From: Symbiodinium natans
Taxonomy: Eukaryota > Sar > Dinophyceae > Suessiales > Symbiodiniaceae
DNA: 64,000 bases
Reading direction: 5' to 3'
NCBI GenBank assembly: GCA_905221605.1
Contig: CAJNDS010002093.1
Location: forward strand, 490,295-554,294
The notes under the pieces are model-generated. The model saw nothing but the letters and a program-made list of their open reading frames with translations. It ran no database searches and was not told the origin of the DNA. Below are positions 20,685 to 31,160 of the stretch, in pieces. The first letter of the stretch is position 1. Every line of letters begins with the position of its first letter. The position numbers were made by a program, and so were the translations under genes.

Positions 20685-21171
20685 CTAAAGTGAAGATAAG
20701 AAAACAGCGAGTGCAAACTGCACAGAGTAAGCACCAAAAAGGGCAAACTCAGCACTCGATGCGAAACTATGAATAGATGTCAGCCACAGAATGTACAAAT
20801 CCTACCACGATGGCAGGATGGCATAAGAATGTGGGTACGGGAAAGCAAAATTCCCCGAAAAAAACCCACCAAAACACATAAGTAAATGCGCGGAAATCTA
20901 TACAAAGTCCGCGACATCCATCAAACATCAAAGCAGGAGCGGCAAAGTGCCCATGGCTGTGCGTCGAGGCGCACAGCTATCTCCCGCAAACGGTGACGGC
21001 AGCATAATCAGAAGACGACGGTGCGCGATCTCAGAAGGCGAGCCAACTGGATGCCCAGGTCAACCTCTTCGCCACAGTCATGAAGGTCACTTTCCAGACT
21101 TCCGGCCATTGGAAGCCTGGGGCCGCTTCACCTTCGCGATGTCGTTTTTCTCTGAGGACTTCATCACCTTG
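20685..21171. other. Interval free of telomere repeats, possible 3' flank of the ORF to the right
   Basis: Normal-complexity sequence. Frames on both strands are open for part of it, but nothing was recognised. It could be the 3' untranslated part of the minus-strand ORF at 21,172-21,660. Confidence 0.35.
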
Positions 21172-21660
21172 CTAGTTTTCGCTATCATGCCCTTGCCATG
21201 CATCCCGTCTGGATGCCAGTGGGGATGTAAAGGAACTGTGCGTCGTCCGGGCGCGCGCTTCATCACCATCACTCCAATCAGTAGTCGTGACGGCAGAGAG
21301 AGAAAGCTCAGTGTCACCTCCCACAGCGGCACACGAATCAATCTCCATCTGCGATTCAACTGGGGGCACCATGGCAGCCGCGGCCTTAGCTGCCTGGCGC
21401 CTCTGTCGCTTCGCCCTCCGCCGCGCCGCGCGGGCTTGGCGGAGTCTCAGCGCCAAATCTTCCTCACTGACGCTGGGAGCATCAGGAACCTCTGCGGACA
21501 CCCTCGTGTCCGTCACAGTCGAGGCAGGGGCATCGGGCCGTAGAACTACAGCCGTCACCGCAGCAGCGATCGCCTGGACGGTGCGCCGAGGGGCGCGTGC
21601 AGAGACGGCAGCTTTAATCGCAGCAGCTAAAAGCGCTGCGCCATCGGCTGCCTTGCCCAT
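21172..21660 (-). CDS. Hypothetical Ala/Arg-rich protein, 162 codons, unspliced
   Basis: Starts MGKAADGAALLAAAIKAAVS and contains a long Ala-rich helix, an acidic segment VSEEDLALRLRQARAARRRA followed by KRQRRQAAKAAAA, and a Ser/Thr/Asp-rich end ending RDAWQGHDSEN. The middle is a basic helix that could bind nucleic acid or serve as a nuclear signal, an inference. It is the longest minus ORF here without telomere DNA. The frame is also open some 17 codons upstream of the chosen ATG without another ATG. The plus strand has a partly overlapping open frame but with less natural composition. Family unknown. Confidence 0.5.
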   Translation of the reverse strand: MGKAADGAALLAAAIKAAVSARAPRRTVQAIAAAVTAVVLRPDAPASTVTDTRVSAEVPDAPSVSEEDLALRLRQARAARRRAKRQRRQAAKAAAAMVPPVESQMEIDSCAAVGGDTELSLSAVTTTDWSDGDEARARTTHSSFTSPLASRRDAWQGHDSEN

Positions 21661-21723
21661 CTTGCCAGCGCACACTACAAAGTAGGGGGAAACTACACTG
21701 ACAGCTAACACTTGGGCCTTGTT

Positions 21724-21840
21724 TAGGGTTTAGGGTTTAGGGTTTGGGGTTTGGGGTTTGGGGTTTGGGGTTTGGGGTTTGGGGTTTGGGGGTTGGGGTT
21801 TGGGGTTTGGGGTTTGGGTTTTGGGGTTTGGGGTTCAGGG
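21724..21840 (+). repeat. Variant telomere-like array (TTTGGGG)n
   Basis: Starts with three TTTAGGG units and then about 14 units of TTTGGGG with one interruption. A locally homogenised variant. Confidence 0.95.
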
Positions 21841-22445
21841 CTAAATCCCTAAACACTAAACCCTCTACCCTGAGGTTCCCCACCTGGAAATCACGAACAC
21901 CCTACTGCAACAAGCAAACGCGCTTGTCTGCAGAAGTGGAGGGCGGCTTCAAGATATTGGCTTCAGGTTTAGGGTTTAGGGTTTAGGGTTTAGGGTTTAG
22001 GGTTTAGGGTTTAGTTCACTAGTCTAAGCTCTCATCCCTCCATGGGTAGTTTTGGGATACCAAGGGGCCAGCTTCCCTAATTAATTTTATCCTGAGGGTT
22101 TAGGGTTTAGGGTTTAGGGATTTAGGGATTTCGGGATTTCGGGATTGCGATGCCAAGCAACACAGCTAACTGAGCCGTAAGTCCTATGCCCTGCGCGAAG
22201 CTTTACGCCCGATTAGAAGCATACACCGCAGTCCTAACGCCACACGAGAAATCCCAAACCTGGGCCGTGAACCCCGAAACCCGAGTTACCTGCGCAAGCC
22301 CGTGAAAGCTGAACCACAGATGAAACCTCAGGACCATCAGAGCCGCCAAACGCTAAACACTTTCAACCTCAACGGACATCATCCTTAGAGCCCTCAGGGT
22401 TTAGGGTTTAGGGTTTTAGGGTTTAGGGTTTAGGGTTTGGCACGC

Positions 22446-22512
22446 CTGCAGCCCGGTGCCAATGAAACGGACGTGCCAATGAGCCACCTTCCCCTCCCGC
22501 TTCCGGGGGAAC
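22446..22512 (-). CDS. Exon FPRKREGKVAHWHVRFIG
   Basis: A GCCCAG|G acceptor (one base, then codons) leads into FPRKREGKVAHWHVRFIGTG, then LQ and a GC donor (CAG|GCGTGC). The exon has a basic start and aromatic/His-rich end. TTTAGGG blocks lie on both sides. Confidence 0.5.
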
Positions 22513-22737
22513 CTGGGCCGCCAACTGGGGGGTTTAGGGTTTAGGGTTTAGGGTTTAGGGTATGGGGTTTTAGGGTGTAGGGTTCAAGAGCTGCTCAAAG
22601 CTGCCACGTTTCAGGTTGGCTGAATATCTGGCAAAAGAGCCGCGTATGAAGAATAGAGCTGCTTGAACCTCTGCCTTGGCCTGTCTCAGGCACTTGAACC
22701 CACATGTCAAGCCTCATCCGCATCAACCCTTCTCGCC

Positions 22738-22920
22738 ATTGAACCCATGAAGCCCTAAAAACCTAAATCCTCAAACCCTAAAACCTTCAAAACCTTCAAG
22801 CCCTAAAACCTAAATCCTCAAACCCTAAAACCTTCGGAACCTTTAAGCCCTAAAACCTATAAATCCTCAAACCCTAAAACCTTCGCAACCCCTGAACCCT
22901 AAACCCTAAACCCTAAACCC
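22738..22920 (-). repeat. Tandem ~45-60-bp telomere-derived repeat
   Basis: Three to four imperfect copies of a unit containing AAGCCCTAAAACCT, AAATCCTCAAACCC and TAAAACCTTC. A higher-order repeat grown from CCCTAAA-like words. Confidence 0.75.
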
Positions 22921-22949
22921 TACTGAACCCTAAACCCAGTCTCAGTTTT

Positions 22950-23046
22950 CCTCTCTGAACCTCGCCAAGCTGCACGCCGCCCCCTTCCGCCATGGCTTTC
23001 CTCTATATTCTCTGCATGGCCGTCGAGCGCGTAGCGCAACAGCGTT
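22950..23046 (-). CDS. Ambiguous exon-like segment
   Basis: Minus reads AESQTLLRYALDGHAENIEE. Plus reads LNLAKLHAAPFRHGFPLYSL. Both lack stops. No sure acceptor on either strand. Confidence 0.25.
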
Positions 23047-23474
23047 TGAGATTCAGCGGATAAAATTTAGGGTAAAAAATTTGGGGCATTAAATATGTAG
23101 GGTATAAAGTTGAGGGTATAAATTTCAGAGTATAAATTTTCGGCTTAGTGTTCAGGGATTGGGGGTATCGTAGAGTTAAGGGCTCTTTTGTAACGAAGGC
23201 ATGCCGCTGTCACCTGTATTAGGTACATGTACTGTGGCCCTGACAGCCTTGACATTTTCAACGGCTCGAAGCACTCAGAAGAATCATGCGAAACCCTAAG
23301 CCCTAAGCCCTAAACCCTACACAGTGAACTTGATCAAACTCGTGCTCTGCTCTGTAGACGACGGGGGGATGTTGGGAGGAGCTGGACTGACACGAAAGGC
23401 TTGAGGGGTGAAGAAGGTTGAACCAATTTTCCATACAAGTCGCCTTCGACGTGTAAGTTGTGCTTGGGTAGCTC

Positions 23475-23544
23475 TCTCTAAATTAGGGTCCCTCTAAAGG
23501 GTGCCGTACTATGTTGGGACCCCAAAAGGAAACCCAATTTAGAC
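23475..23544. mobile_element. Foldback element, family 4 (CTCTAAATTAGGGT ends)
   Basis: TCTAAATTAGGGTCCC on the left is mirrored by GGGACCCC and ACCCAATTTAGA on the right, with GGGTGCCGTACT in the middle. The same left end and middle occur at about 36,773-36,855, and the middle word in inverted form at 29,390. Confidence 0.7.
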
Positions 23545-24090
23545 AACTACCCGCAAAGCGCATTGCAACTGGGTACATGTTTTTCAGTGTCAGTTTGCTG
23601 TGCGTTTGTAACCGGGAGAAAGCACCCCGTTTCCTGAAGAAGAGGCGGGTAGGGAGAGGCTGTGCGTCCGAACAACCCGCGAGGAACAGGCTCGAAAGGC
23701 TCCATGGGCCATTTCGCAAGCCATTGGTCATTTGTCATGAGCCCGTTGGTCGTTCTCGAGTTTCCAAACCAGTTCTTGTATCTCTACCAAGTAAGGAACA
23801 TCCCAAAACCTGCCCACGTTGTTTGAAACCCACTCGGCAAGCATTGCCAGTGAACAGCACTTACCACTCACTCATTGACCTTAGCATGTAGTCTTGTGCA
23901 CCTCCAAGACCACATATTCTTCACCTCAGGCTTCAGATTTTTATGCTCCCTTCTTCTGCTTCTGCCCGAAGACGCTTTCGACATTAGCCGACAGGTGTCT
24001 TGATAGGCTCGTACGACTTCTCATCTTGCGTGCGGGAGGATCCCGTGCATGGAAAACCGCTGGCCACAACACCTTTGGTTCGTGAGCAGC
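23545..24090. other. Interval of normal complexity, possible unspliced coding or UTR
   Basis: The plus strand is open for 126 codons from 23,511, including NREKAPRFLKKRRVGRG and TCPRCLKPTRQALP. The minus strand is also open for about 80 codons. No family is recognised, and the first part overlaps a foldback element, so I leave it uncalled. Confidence 0.3.
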
Positions 24091-24273
24091 TCAAAACTGA
24101 ACCCTAAACCCTAAACCCTAAACCTTAACCCTGAACCCTGAACCCTAAACCTTGCCTCCTTGGCAGTGTCTTTCAACTCTGAAGGCTCTCGGGCGCAGGG
24201 CAATGGGCCACCCCCGTAGAGCCTTTGTAACACGGCCCCCCCCCCCCCCCCCCTCAATCCTTGAACAATCGAG

Positions 24274-24361
24274 CCCTAAACCCTAAACCCTAAACCCTAA
24301 ACCCTAAACCCTAAACCCTAAACCCTAAACCCTAAACCCTAAACCCTAAACCCTAAACCCT
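24274..24361 (-). repeat. Interstitial telomere array (CCCTAAA)n
   Basis: Twelve perfect heptamers, preceded by a C run at 24,236-24,253. Confidence 0.96.
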
Positions 24362-24485
24362 ATTTGGAAACAAGGGGTCCAAGGATCGCCTCTGCAACTC
24401 CAGGGCCTTAGGGCCTTGGAGCCTGGGCCTTTGGGGTTTAAGGGTTAAGGGTTTAGGGTTTAGGGATAACTCCCCTTGTCAATGC

Positions 24486-24590
24486 AGTGGGTATACCGGG
24501 GGTTTTGCGGGGCTTAGGGGATTTAGGGTGTTTAGGGCCTTTGGGGGTCTATAACCCTCCCTTGCAAAAGTGGGTATACCGGGGGTTTAG
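24486..24590 (+). repeat. Direct repeat GTGGGTATACCGGGGGTTT, two copies
   Basis: Copies at about 24,488 and 24,570, separated by telomere-like sequence. They may bound a small duplication. 24,640-25,830 otherwise shows only short open frames on both strands, with a C run at 25,181-25,193, and no gene I can defend. Confidence 0.6.
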
Positions 24591-25834
24591 GGGGGTTCAG
24601 GGGGGATTAGGGATGTTTAGGGCTTTAGGGTTGAGGGTTTAGCCAAATAAAGAGTCATTGGGAAGATCATAGGAGGCCTTACTTGAATGATCCCTGGATC
24701 CTGCTTCCTTAGGACATACTACTTGGTTGGCCTGTAAACCCTTTGAAAACTGTTTATGCTCTGGGCCCCTTATAAACCCAAATAAGGAAAACATAGAATG
24801 TCCCCAAAACCAACCTGGATTACCCAGCAACATCTACGGAGTTGCCAAGAACCTCCAAGCTTAGGATCGAGAGAGGGCAGCCCTTGTGCTGAGGCGTCGG
24901 CTACGGAAGCCGGCCTACAACAAAGCAGATTCGAGTATCCCAACCCCTGTTTAGGGGTGGGCGACCTTCATTCACTCGCCCAAAAATGAACAATGACGAG
25001 CCCCAAGCCCTACTTGCTACGCTCACAACCCAATCACGATTTTCACGGGCTTCGCAGCACGCCTCCCAAGGCGTTTCTTGAGGGTTTTGGGGCTTAGGGT
25101 TTAGAGCCTTGGGTTTAGGGCTCACCCTTTTGAGAGTTGCAGGCTCGAACCCATATCCCCCCAAAACCCGAATTCCAAACACCCCCCCCCCCCACCATAA
25201 CCCTGCAATCTGCCAACCTCTAGCCGCCCTGGCTTCCGTAACCCTGCTTTGATTCGAGCTCAGCGTTTAGCGTCCAGGGTTGATTCTGGAATTTGGAATC
25301 TCATTTAGGGTTTAGGGCTACAATGTTCCCCACTAAGGTCTATGGGCCATGCACCTTCGTTGGGCTTTCCTTATTTCCAACGAAGGCCGAGCCTACGGCA
25401 ACTTGTCATGCCATGCAAACTCTCTCAACAACGGGCTCTCTGAAGAGAGCTGACCATCATAACTCGGCCTTGTAGACCTTCAGATGCGGCAGCCGCCAGG
25501 GCGCAAGGCAACGCAAGTGGAGGCCTCGTCCTTTTGCACGTGCAGCGACAGCCCAGGCATGCGCGTGGTCAGGCTTTGGCGCTTTCTGTGCCGCCCGTTT
25601 CCCACGGTTTGCCCTAGACAGTGCCCGGCAAGCATGCAGCAGAGCAGTAGGTGCAGGCAGGCCGTGATGCCGTGATGTTCGGCTCTGTGTGAAGCCCTGC
25701 TGGGAGACGCCTTACCTTCAATCTGCACGGATGTGTTTAGAAGTCTTGGGCGACCTTGACAGGAGAACGGTGGCACGAGGTTGAGCAGATTGGAGGCAGT
25801 TTCGTAGCGGTGCCAACGTCAACAAGGATGGTGG

Positions 25835-25899
25835 CCCTAAACCCTAAACCCTAAACCCTAAACCCTAAACCCTAAACCCTAAACCCTAAACCCTAAACT
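25835..25899 (-). repeat. Interstitial telomere array (CCCTAAA)n
   Basis: Nine perfect heptamers. The unique piece between it and TTTAGGG at 26,009-26,050 (25,900-26,000) may hide an exon, but its strand is unclear. Confidence 0.95.
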
Positions 25900-26274
25900 G
25901 CTGGTTTGGATCCGCAGGAGAGCCCAGGCTGGTGGGGCCCGGAGTGCGAGAGCGGCTCTCAATAACTCTCGCCGATCATCGAAGTTTTAGCATTTTTCAG
26001 CACAGCGCCAGGGTTTAGGGTTTAGGGTTTAGGGTTTAGGGTTTAGGGTTTTTTGGTTGACGTTCCGGGGAACAGGTGCGCTGTCCTAATATTTGAGTTT
26101 AAGGGTTTCGGATTTGGGGTTTAGGCTTAATTGGGGTTTGGGGCTTTAGGGTTTAGGGTTTAGGGTTTAGGGTTTAGGGTTTAGGGCTTGGGGTTCTTTG
26201 GGGTTTAGAGTTCTTTGGGGTTTCTGGTTTCGGGTTTCTAAGGGCCCAAGCAGTTAGGCCCAGCGATCCCCGGC

Positions 26275-26321
26275 CTCAGGTCATCCTCCAAGGATCCGCG
26301 GAACCCATGCCCATGGCCTTC
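26275..26321 (-). CDS. Candidate exon EGHGHGFRGSLEDDL
   Basis: A CCGAG|G acceptor leads into EGHGHGFRGSLEDDL and a GC donor (GAG|GCCGGG). Flanked by TTTAGGG-type sequence. Confidence 0.4.
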
Positions 26322-26889
26322 CTCGGATTCGGGTTTAGGGTTTAGGGTTTAGGGTTTGGGGTTTAGGGTTTAGGGTTTCGGGTTTCGGGTTGGAGGGTAG
26401 TACTATTCCTAATGGTCCTTTTATGTTTATACCATAATGCCCCCCCCCCCCCCCCAAAACCCTATTCTAAGTACTAAGTCTAGGGTTGGAGGGTGCAGAG
26501 ATGTCGGCTTCGGGGGAACCCTGATCTCTGAACGCTGAAAACGTGCTGGGCGCCTCGTTTTTTGGGGCGCCAGGAGCCTCTGGGAAGGAATGCGCCGATT
26601 TAAGGGTTTCGAGTCCGTAAGCGGAAGCAGTCAGTTCAACACGTCCACGTGGCACAGAATGCCCTCCCATGTCCTCACCTCCTCAAATCCTCTTCCAAGG
26701 GTCTCTACTCTAGTGCCGCGGGCTGGGGGGGCCGTTAGAAGAAGCAGGATGCCTTAAAGGGACCATAGTTTAGATCAACCCCCAGTACGCATCAAGCTCA
26801 GTTGCAGGAGCAGGTGCAGGCTCGGGCTCATCATCGAGGTGGAATGAGACCTGCAGCATGCGCAAGTTCGCATGCACTGGCCAGAGCCT

Positions 26890-27150
26890 GAACGAACACC
26901 ATCATATGACATGTAATCATATATGAATAATACAAGATCATAAACGAATTTTATCGCTTAGTAAATCTATTACAGAAAGATATAATAAGAAAGGACTGTT
27001 GAAACAATGATATAACCAGATATTACTACAATACTACAATGAGACTACGATAGAAAAGTGAAAATCGTGTAACAATGTATTAAGGGTTCAGTTCTGTCCT
27101 AAACTGCTGTTAAACTGCTAGTACATAGTTTTACAGTCTTGTATCGCCCG
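26890..27150. other. AT-rich island without a gene
   Basis: About 260 bases much richer in A/T than the surroundings, with ATATGAATAATAC-type words. It has no open frame or repeat unit, and lies just downstream (gene sense) of the TIR-like exon. Confidence 0.6.
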
Positions 27151-27288
27151 AAACCCAAATCCACTCCAAGCCCCCCAAGACCTCGGCGAACTCTAACGCC
27201 TTCCCTCGGATCCCTGAGTGCCTGCTCTTCCAGATCAGCGCGTGCAGAAACCTCAGGGGAAGGAGGGTTGGTGTCGTCGTTTAAATCT

Positions 27289-27765
27289 TTACGGCATCGG
27301 AGGTTGCCACCTTAACGGAAAACCTGGTGACGAATTAGTGGCATTGAGACTCCACACTGGCGCCTCGGGGGCGAAAACGTCGGAAATCTCTTGGGCGACC
27401 CGGTCGGGGTCCTGCATGCCCACATCCTCGATGCGGACCAGATCGGTCTGCAGTACCAGGTCATTCTGAGCCCTCCCCTCTTCATCCCCCGGCTGTGGGG
27501 GGTAGGTTTCGCAGAGCCGAATGGGAATAATGCGCAGCTGCTTCTGGTACGCGTACTTGAGCTCAACGTACGTCTCGTATTGCGCCCCTGTCTTTGCCCC
27601 GTAGTCCTCTGTGCAGAAAGCCAGCAAGGCCTTGGCACGATAAAGGCCCAGAGCAGTTTGATCCCCAAACGTGCCGCCAGCTCCTCCTGCATCGACCATG
27701 AAGGTGGGCACCCCTTTGGAATCCAGCAACTCCTTAACCCGCTTCATGTACCTCGGCTTCTCGGA
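27289..27765 (-). CDS. Large exon: TIR-like domain
   Basis: In gene sense a CTCGCAG acceptor (or GCCGAG|G a few codons on) opens a frame SEKPRYMKRVKELLDSKGVP, TFMVDAGG, FGDQTALGLYRAKALLAFCT, EDYGAKTGAQYETYVELKYA, YQKQLRIIPIRLCETYPP and later an acidic end. The order (a beta-strand ending in a short hydrophobic run with Asp, a helix with RAKALLAFC, a DY...S/T...E.L.A segment, and IIPIRL) matches the second half of TIR_2-type domains, where the Glu before a Leu/Tyr helix is often catalytic. TIR domains act as NADases or adaptors. The N-terminal strand of the fold must come from an upstream exon. No telomere words interrupt it. 4-5 genes' worth of alternatives exist, but the helix/strand order is persuasive. 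Confidence 0.5.
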   Translation of the reverse strand, partial: SEKPRYMKRVKELLDSKGVPTFMVDAGGAGGTFGDQTALGLYRAKALLAFCTEDYGAKTGAQYETYVELKYAYQKQLRIIPIRLCETYPPQPGDEEGRAQNDLVLQTDLVRIEDVGMQDPDRVAQEISDVFAPEAPVWSLNATNSSPGFPLRWQPPMP

Positions 27766-28038
27766 CTGCGAGGGTTAGCCCTGCCCCCTCTATCAACCCT
27801 CTGAAGAAGATTCACGCATAGGAGCCCTGCCCCCCCCCCCCCCCCTTAAACCCCAAACCTGACACCCCAAACCCTAAGCACGACCAAGCGCCGCAACTTT
27901 TCGCTGCTGTTGAACCGGCCAGACACCAGAAGGTGTCTCCTTTGCGACGGCGTGGGCGTGGTGTCCTGCGGAACAGGGAACCCCTAAATTGTGGCATAGG
28001 GTTGAGGGTGCTAGGGGATGATCCTCTCTGTTACAGAA

Positions 28039-28124
28039 GGGCTACTCTTTGTCATAAGGTTTACCATTCCCAATAGGGGGAGGGCTACTCTTTGTCATAA
28101 GGTTTACCATTCCCAATAGGGGGG
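28039..28124 (+). repeat. Direct tandem duplication of a ~44-bp unit
   Basis: GGGCTACTCTTTGTCATAAG with the following GTTTACCATTCCCAATAGGG occurs twice in tandem, identical over about 42 bases. Confidence 0.95.
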
Positions 28125-28453
28125 TGTACCGGCCACAAAGCCCAAAACCCTAAACTCTTAGGGTAGTTCCATGGTCCCTTAGTACGGACCCGTTTTTCCC
28201 CCATGCAAATTAAGGGCCCATACTTCAGAATCCTTCAATGGAGGTTAGGGACCAGGTTAAGCTACCCTCAACCCTACGAAAACATGCACCCCAAGCCGGT
28301 TTAGCCTTCATGCTGTCCCTCCACCACCTGCCTGTAACCCTAAACCCTAAACCCTAAACCCCTAAGGCCGCCATTGAGCCCCAGGGTTTTGGGGGGCGCG
28401 GCGAACGCCGTGTGAAGGAGATGAGGCAGTTCAAGGCCTAATCGCCGCAACCC

Positions 28454-28566
28454 TCAGCCCGTCTTGAGGAGCGACTGGCGTCGGCGGGCGATCGGCCGGC
28501 ACATGGGCATCCTGGTCAGAACCACTGGTTCATCGAGGATTGCTTCATGGGAGCAGACGGTTTTCC
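28454..28566 (-). CDS. Candidate exon VVLTRMPMCRPIARRRQSLL
   Basis: A GGGGAG|GG acceptor leads into KTVCSHEAILDEPVVLTRM, PMCRPIARRRQSLLKTG and a stop. A GC donor at ATC|GCCCGC could bypass the stop. The plus strand reads RLEERLASAGDRPAHGHPGQ then NHWFIEDCFMGADG, which is equally coding-like, so the strand remains open. Confidence 0.4.
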
Positions 28567-29037
28567 CTCCCCAAACCCCAAACTCCAAATCCTACGGTTT
28601 TCCCTCCCCAAACCCCAAACCCCAAATCCTAAACCTTCCAACAGCCACACGCCAATGACTCAAAGCCCCCAATCGGAACGAGGCTGCCCAGCCTCCAGCT
28701 GAGATTCCTCAGCCTCTTCCCCAGCCTCCTGAATGCCCTGAGACCCACCAGGCACCAGAAATGCCTGTCGGGCCGGGTTTCTTAGGGTTTGGGGCTTAGG
28801 GAGAAGACATCCCACAAGCCATCATCGACTGGCAAAGGGGGCCCAACGCCAGGGAGTCAACGGCTTAAGGCTTTCAGTTTCGGGTGCATCGTTTTTCGAC
28901 ATTTGGCAATGGAAGCCTGCTTTTTGAACCAGACCTGGTTTCCTGTCTGGTCTGTGGGAAATTTGGGAGTCGGGCAAACCCTCCAGAAGCCCCATAACCC
29001 CCCTCAACCCCTAAAGCCTTAAGGCTACACCCTACAC

Positions 29038-29205
29038 CCTAAACCCCCTAAACCCCCTAAACCCCCTAAACCCCCTAAACCCCCTAAACCCCCTAACCCC
29101 CTAAAAACCCCTAAAAACCCCTAAAAACCCCCTAAAAACCACTAAAAACCCCTAAAAACCCCTAAAAAACCCTAAAAACCCCTTAAACCCTCAACCCCTT
29201 AAAGC
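29038..29205 (-). repeat. Telomere-derived decamers (CCCCCTAAAC and CCCCTAAAAA)
   Basis: Two adjoining sub-arrays with 10-base units built from CCCTAAA plus extra C or A. Locally homogenised. Confidence 0.9.
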
Positions 29206-29239
29206 CTGAAACCTTCTGTTTAATGGCTCTAGGGGGCAC

Positions 29240-29284
29240 CTCCAACTGCTTGACCCGAGCCAGCGCCTCCAGGGCCGTGGAATC
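29240..29284 (-). CDS. Candidate exon DSTALEALARVKQLE
   Basis: A GATGCAG|G acceptor, 15 codons in phase 0 reading DSTALEALARVKQLE, then a GT donor (GAG|GTGCCC). Helical, coiled-coil-like. Confidence 0.5.
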
Positions 29285-29339
29285 CTGCATCGTTTTGGGG
29301 GGGGTAGATGTGGTACGCCGTAGCCCAAATATAAGACCT

Positions 29340-29450
29340 ATATGGGGTGGTTGTCAAAATTATGGTCCCTTTTTGGGTCCCTATTATAATACGGCACCTA
29401 ATATTTAGGGTACCCAAAAAGGGACCATAATTTTGACAACCACCCATATG
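29340..29450. mobile_element. Perfect 34-bp foldback element with ATATG target duplication
   Basis: The arms at 29,345-29,378 and 29,412-29,445 are perfect reverse complements starting GGGTGGTTGTCAAAATTATG. The loop is 33 bases and contains ATACGGCACC. ATATG flanks both ends (29,340-29,344 and 29,446-29,450), as expected for a 5-bp target duplication. Non-autonomous, MITE-like. The loop word links it to family 4. Confidence 0.85.
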
Positions 29451-29684
29451 GGCCTATGGGGCCAAGAGCCTATGTAGCATATACTTGGACCTTGAAGGGC
29501 TTCCTGCAAAGTAGCCTTAGGGGCTCAAGTATCTGCTATATGGGCGCGTGTACCCGAAGCCAAGGTCTAGAGGATACCCCCCATGTACGGGAGGAGATTC
29601 AAAGGGCATTTGTGGGCTCGTGCTGTAGTCTACAGAGGTCTGGCGCTTGTGGAGCCCAGAACCCTCAACCCTAAGCCCTGTACC

Positions 29685-29870
29685 CTACAGCCCTACACCC
29701 AAAGAAGGCCCCACCTCCGGCGGGGTCTTGCTGTGCGATTTGGCAGCACACCAGGCACGCGCACGGCAGATGCACAGGCAGCCGAGGCACATCATCGCGA
29801 TGGACCTGGGGTGCGATATGCCAAACATGTCAAGGCCTGCACATTCCGTATTTGCAGGTTGTGCGTTTAG
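29685..29870. other. Exon-like segment of uncertain strand
   Basis: Plus reads GVLLCDLAAHQARARQMHRQ then PRHIIAMDLGCDM. Minus reads DMFGISHPRSIAMMCLGCLC. Both are open with no telomere words inside. I cannot choose. Confidence 0.3.
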
Positions 29871-29976
29871 GGCGACAGGTTGATACGCTTCACGGGGCCC
29901 GGTGAACCCTAAACCCTGGACCCTAAAAAACTCTAAACCCACCAAAAAGCACCACAGAGAGCGGGTCAGGGGGCGC

Positions 29977-30012
29977 CAGCACAAGCACGGCCACCAGCGC
30001 GATGTCCGGGCC
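29977..30012 (-). CDS. Candidate exon GPDIALVAVLVL
   Basis: A CTTCAG|G acceptor, 12 codons in phase 0, and a GC donor (CTG|GCGCCC). A hydrophobic beta-strand-like segment. Confidence 0.4.
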
Positions 30013-30109
30013 CTGAAGGCCGCTTCAAATGCGAAGCTTCGGGGGGTTGGTTTTCAGTGCCTATTTGGTTGCAAAACTCGAACATTGTGCTCGCAGTTTC
30101 ATAGCAAGA

Positions 30110-31160
30110 TTATGGTGTTCATTTAGTTCCTAGCGTAGGAAAAACATGAAAAAAACCTTAAACCTCCTTTGCACTGTCGGGGCTTAGGATTCCTTGGGAG
30201 CATTGGAAGAGCCCTGCAAGCCCTTCCTTTTTTTGTTTGTTTTACTGGGCTTGAAAGGAGACCGCTGTGAGGATATGATTGTAAGGGAGGAAAGAAGAAA
30301 GCCACTATCAAAACAGCGGTGACAAGCCCCCAAATGCAGTAGATTCATAATTATCTTTTGCCCTTCTAATTCACATATTCACTACATTCCTGCATTCACA
30401 CGCTGATTCTTGCGAATAGTCTACCAATATAATCTGTGAACATGAGTGAACAAAGAAGCCAAAAAAGCGAATGCTACTTCCAGGATTATTGGCTTTTTAC
30501 CAAATTGGAACTACCGCTTACGCTGGAACCGGATCGACATTAGTTTGAGCATGTGAGTGAGCATGTGTTCATATTGCTCATGCTGTTATTGCTATCTTAT
30601 TGTCTTTGTCGCGCATATCGTTCCTTTCACGCGAGCTGATCGTCATCATAGACAAGAACCGAGGAACATATGTTAACATATAAGGAACAAAGAGCCCCTA
30701 CATTTGTATTGTTATTTTGTTATTTATGGGGCTCTTTGTCGCTCAGTTACGATTAGGAAGGGTTCCAGCTCCTTTGGTCCTATTTCTTCCACAACCCCCC
30801 CCCCCCCCCCCCCCCCCTCCAAGCCCTATATTGTAACGGGTTTTTGGGAGAGAATCCTAAAGAGAAAAAAGAATCCTGGAATGGAAGAAAATGTCGCAAG
30901 TTCTTTCTGAGATTGGTTTTATAAGGAGCGTAAGCTTGCATGAAACCACGCGAAGGAATCAATTGCTTGCTTGTCCGCACTTTCTTCTGCAAAGGTCCTC
31001 TTCGAAGCATGCTTATGCCCGTGTTACCAGTGAACCCATTGACCAGAGCATCCATGCCCCAACCATGATTGCTTTCTGTGTTCAGCCAAAAAAGGCTGCT
31101 CTCTCATTTTTTCGCTACTGGGGTGATAGACGCAACAAAATAGATTGAGACATCGTGTTT
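30110..31160. other. AT-richer interval without telomere repeats
   Basis: About 1 kb in which no TTTAGGG words occur. It contains a hairpin (30,687-30,739) and a C run (30,797-30,818). Open frames exist on both strands but none looks coding. Confidence 0.5.
30687..30739. repeat. Perfect hairpin ACAAAGAGCCCC / GGGGCTCTTTGT
   Basis: 12-bp arms at 30,687-30,698 and 30,728-30,739, around an AT-rich 29-base loop. Could be a small foldback remnant. Confidence 0.85.
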
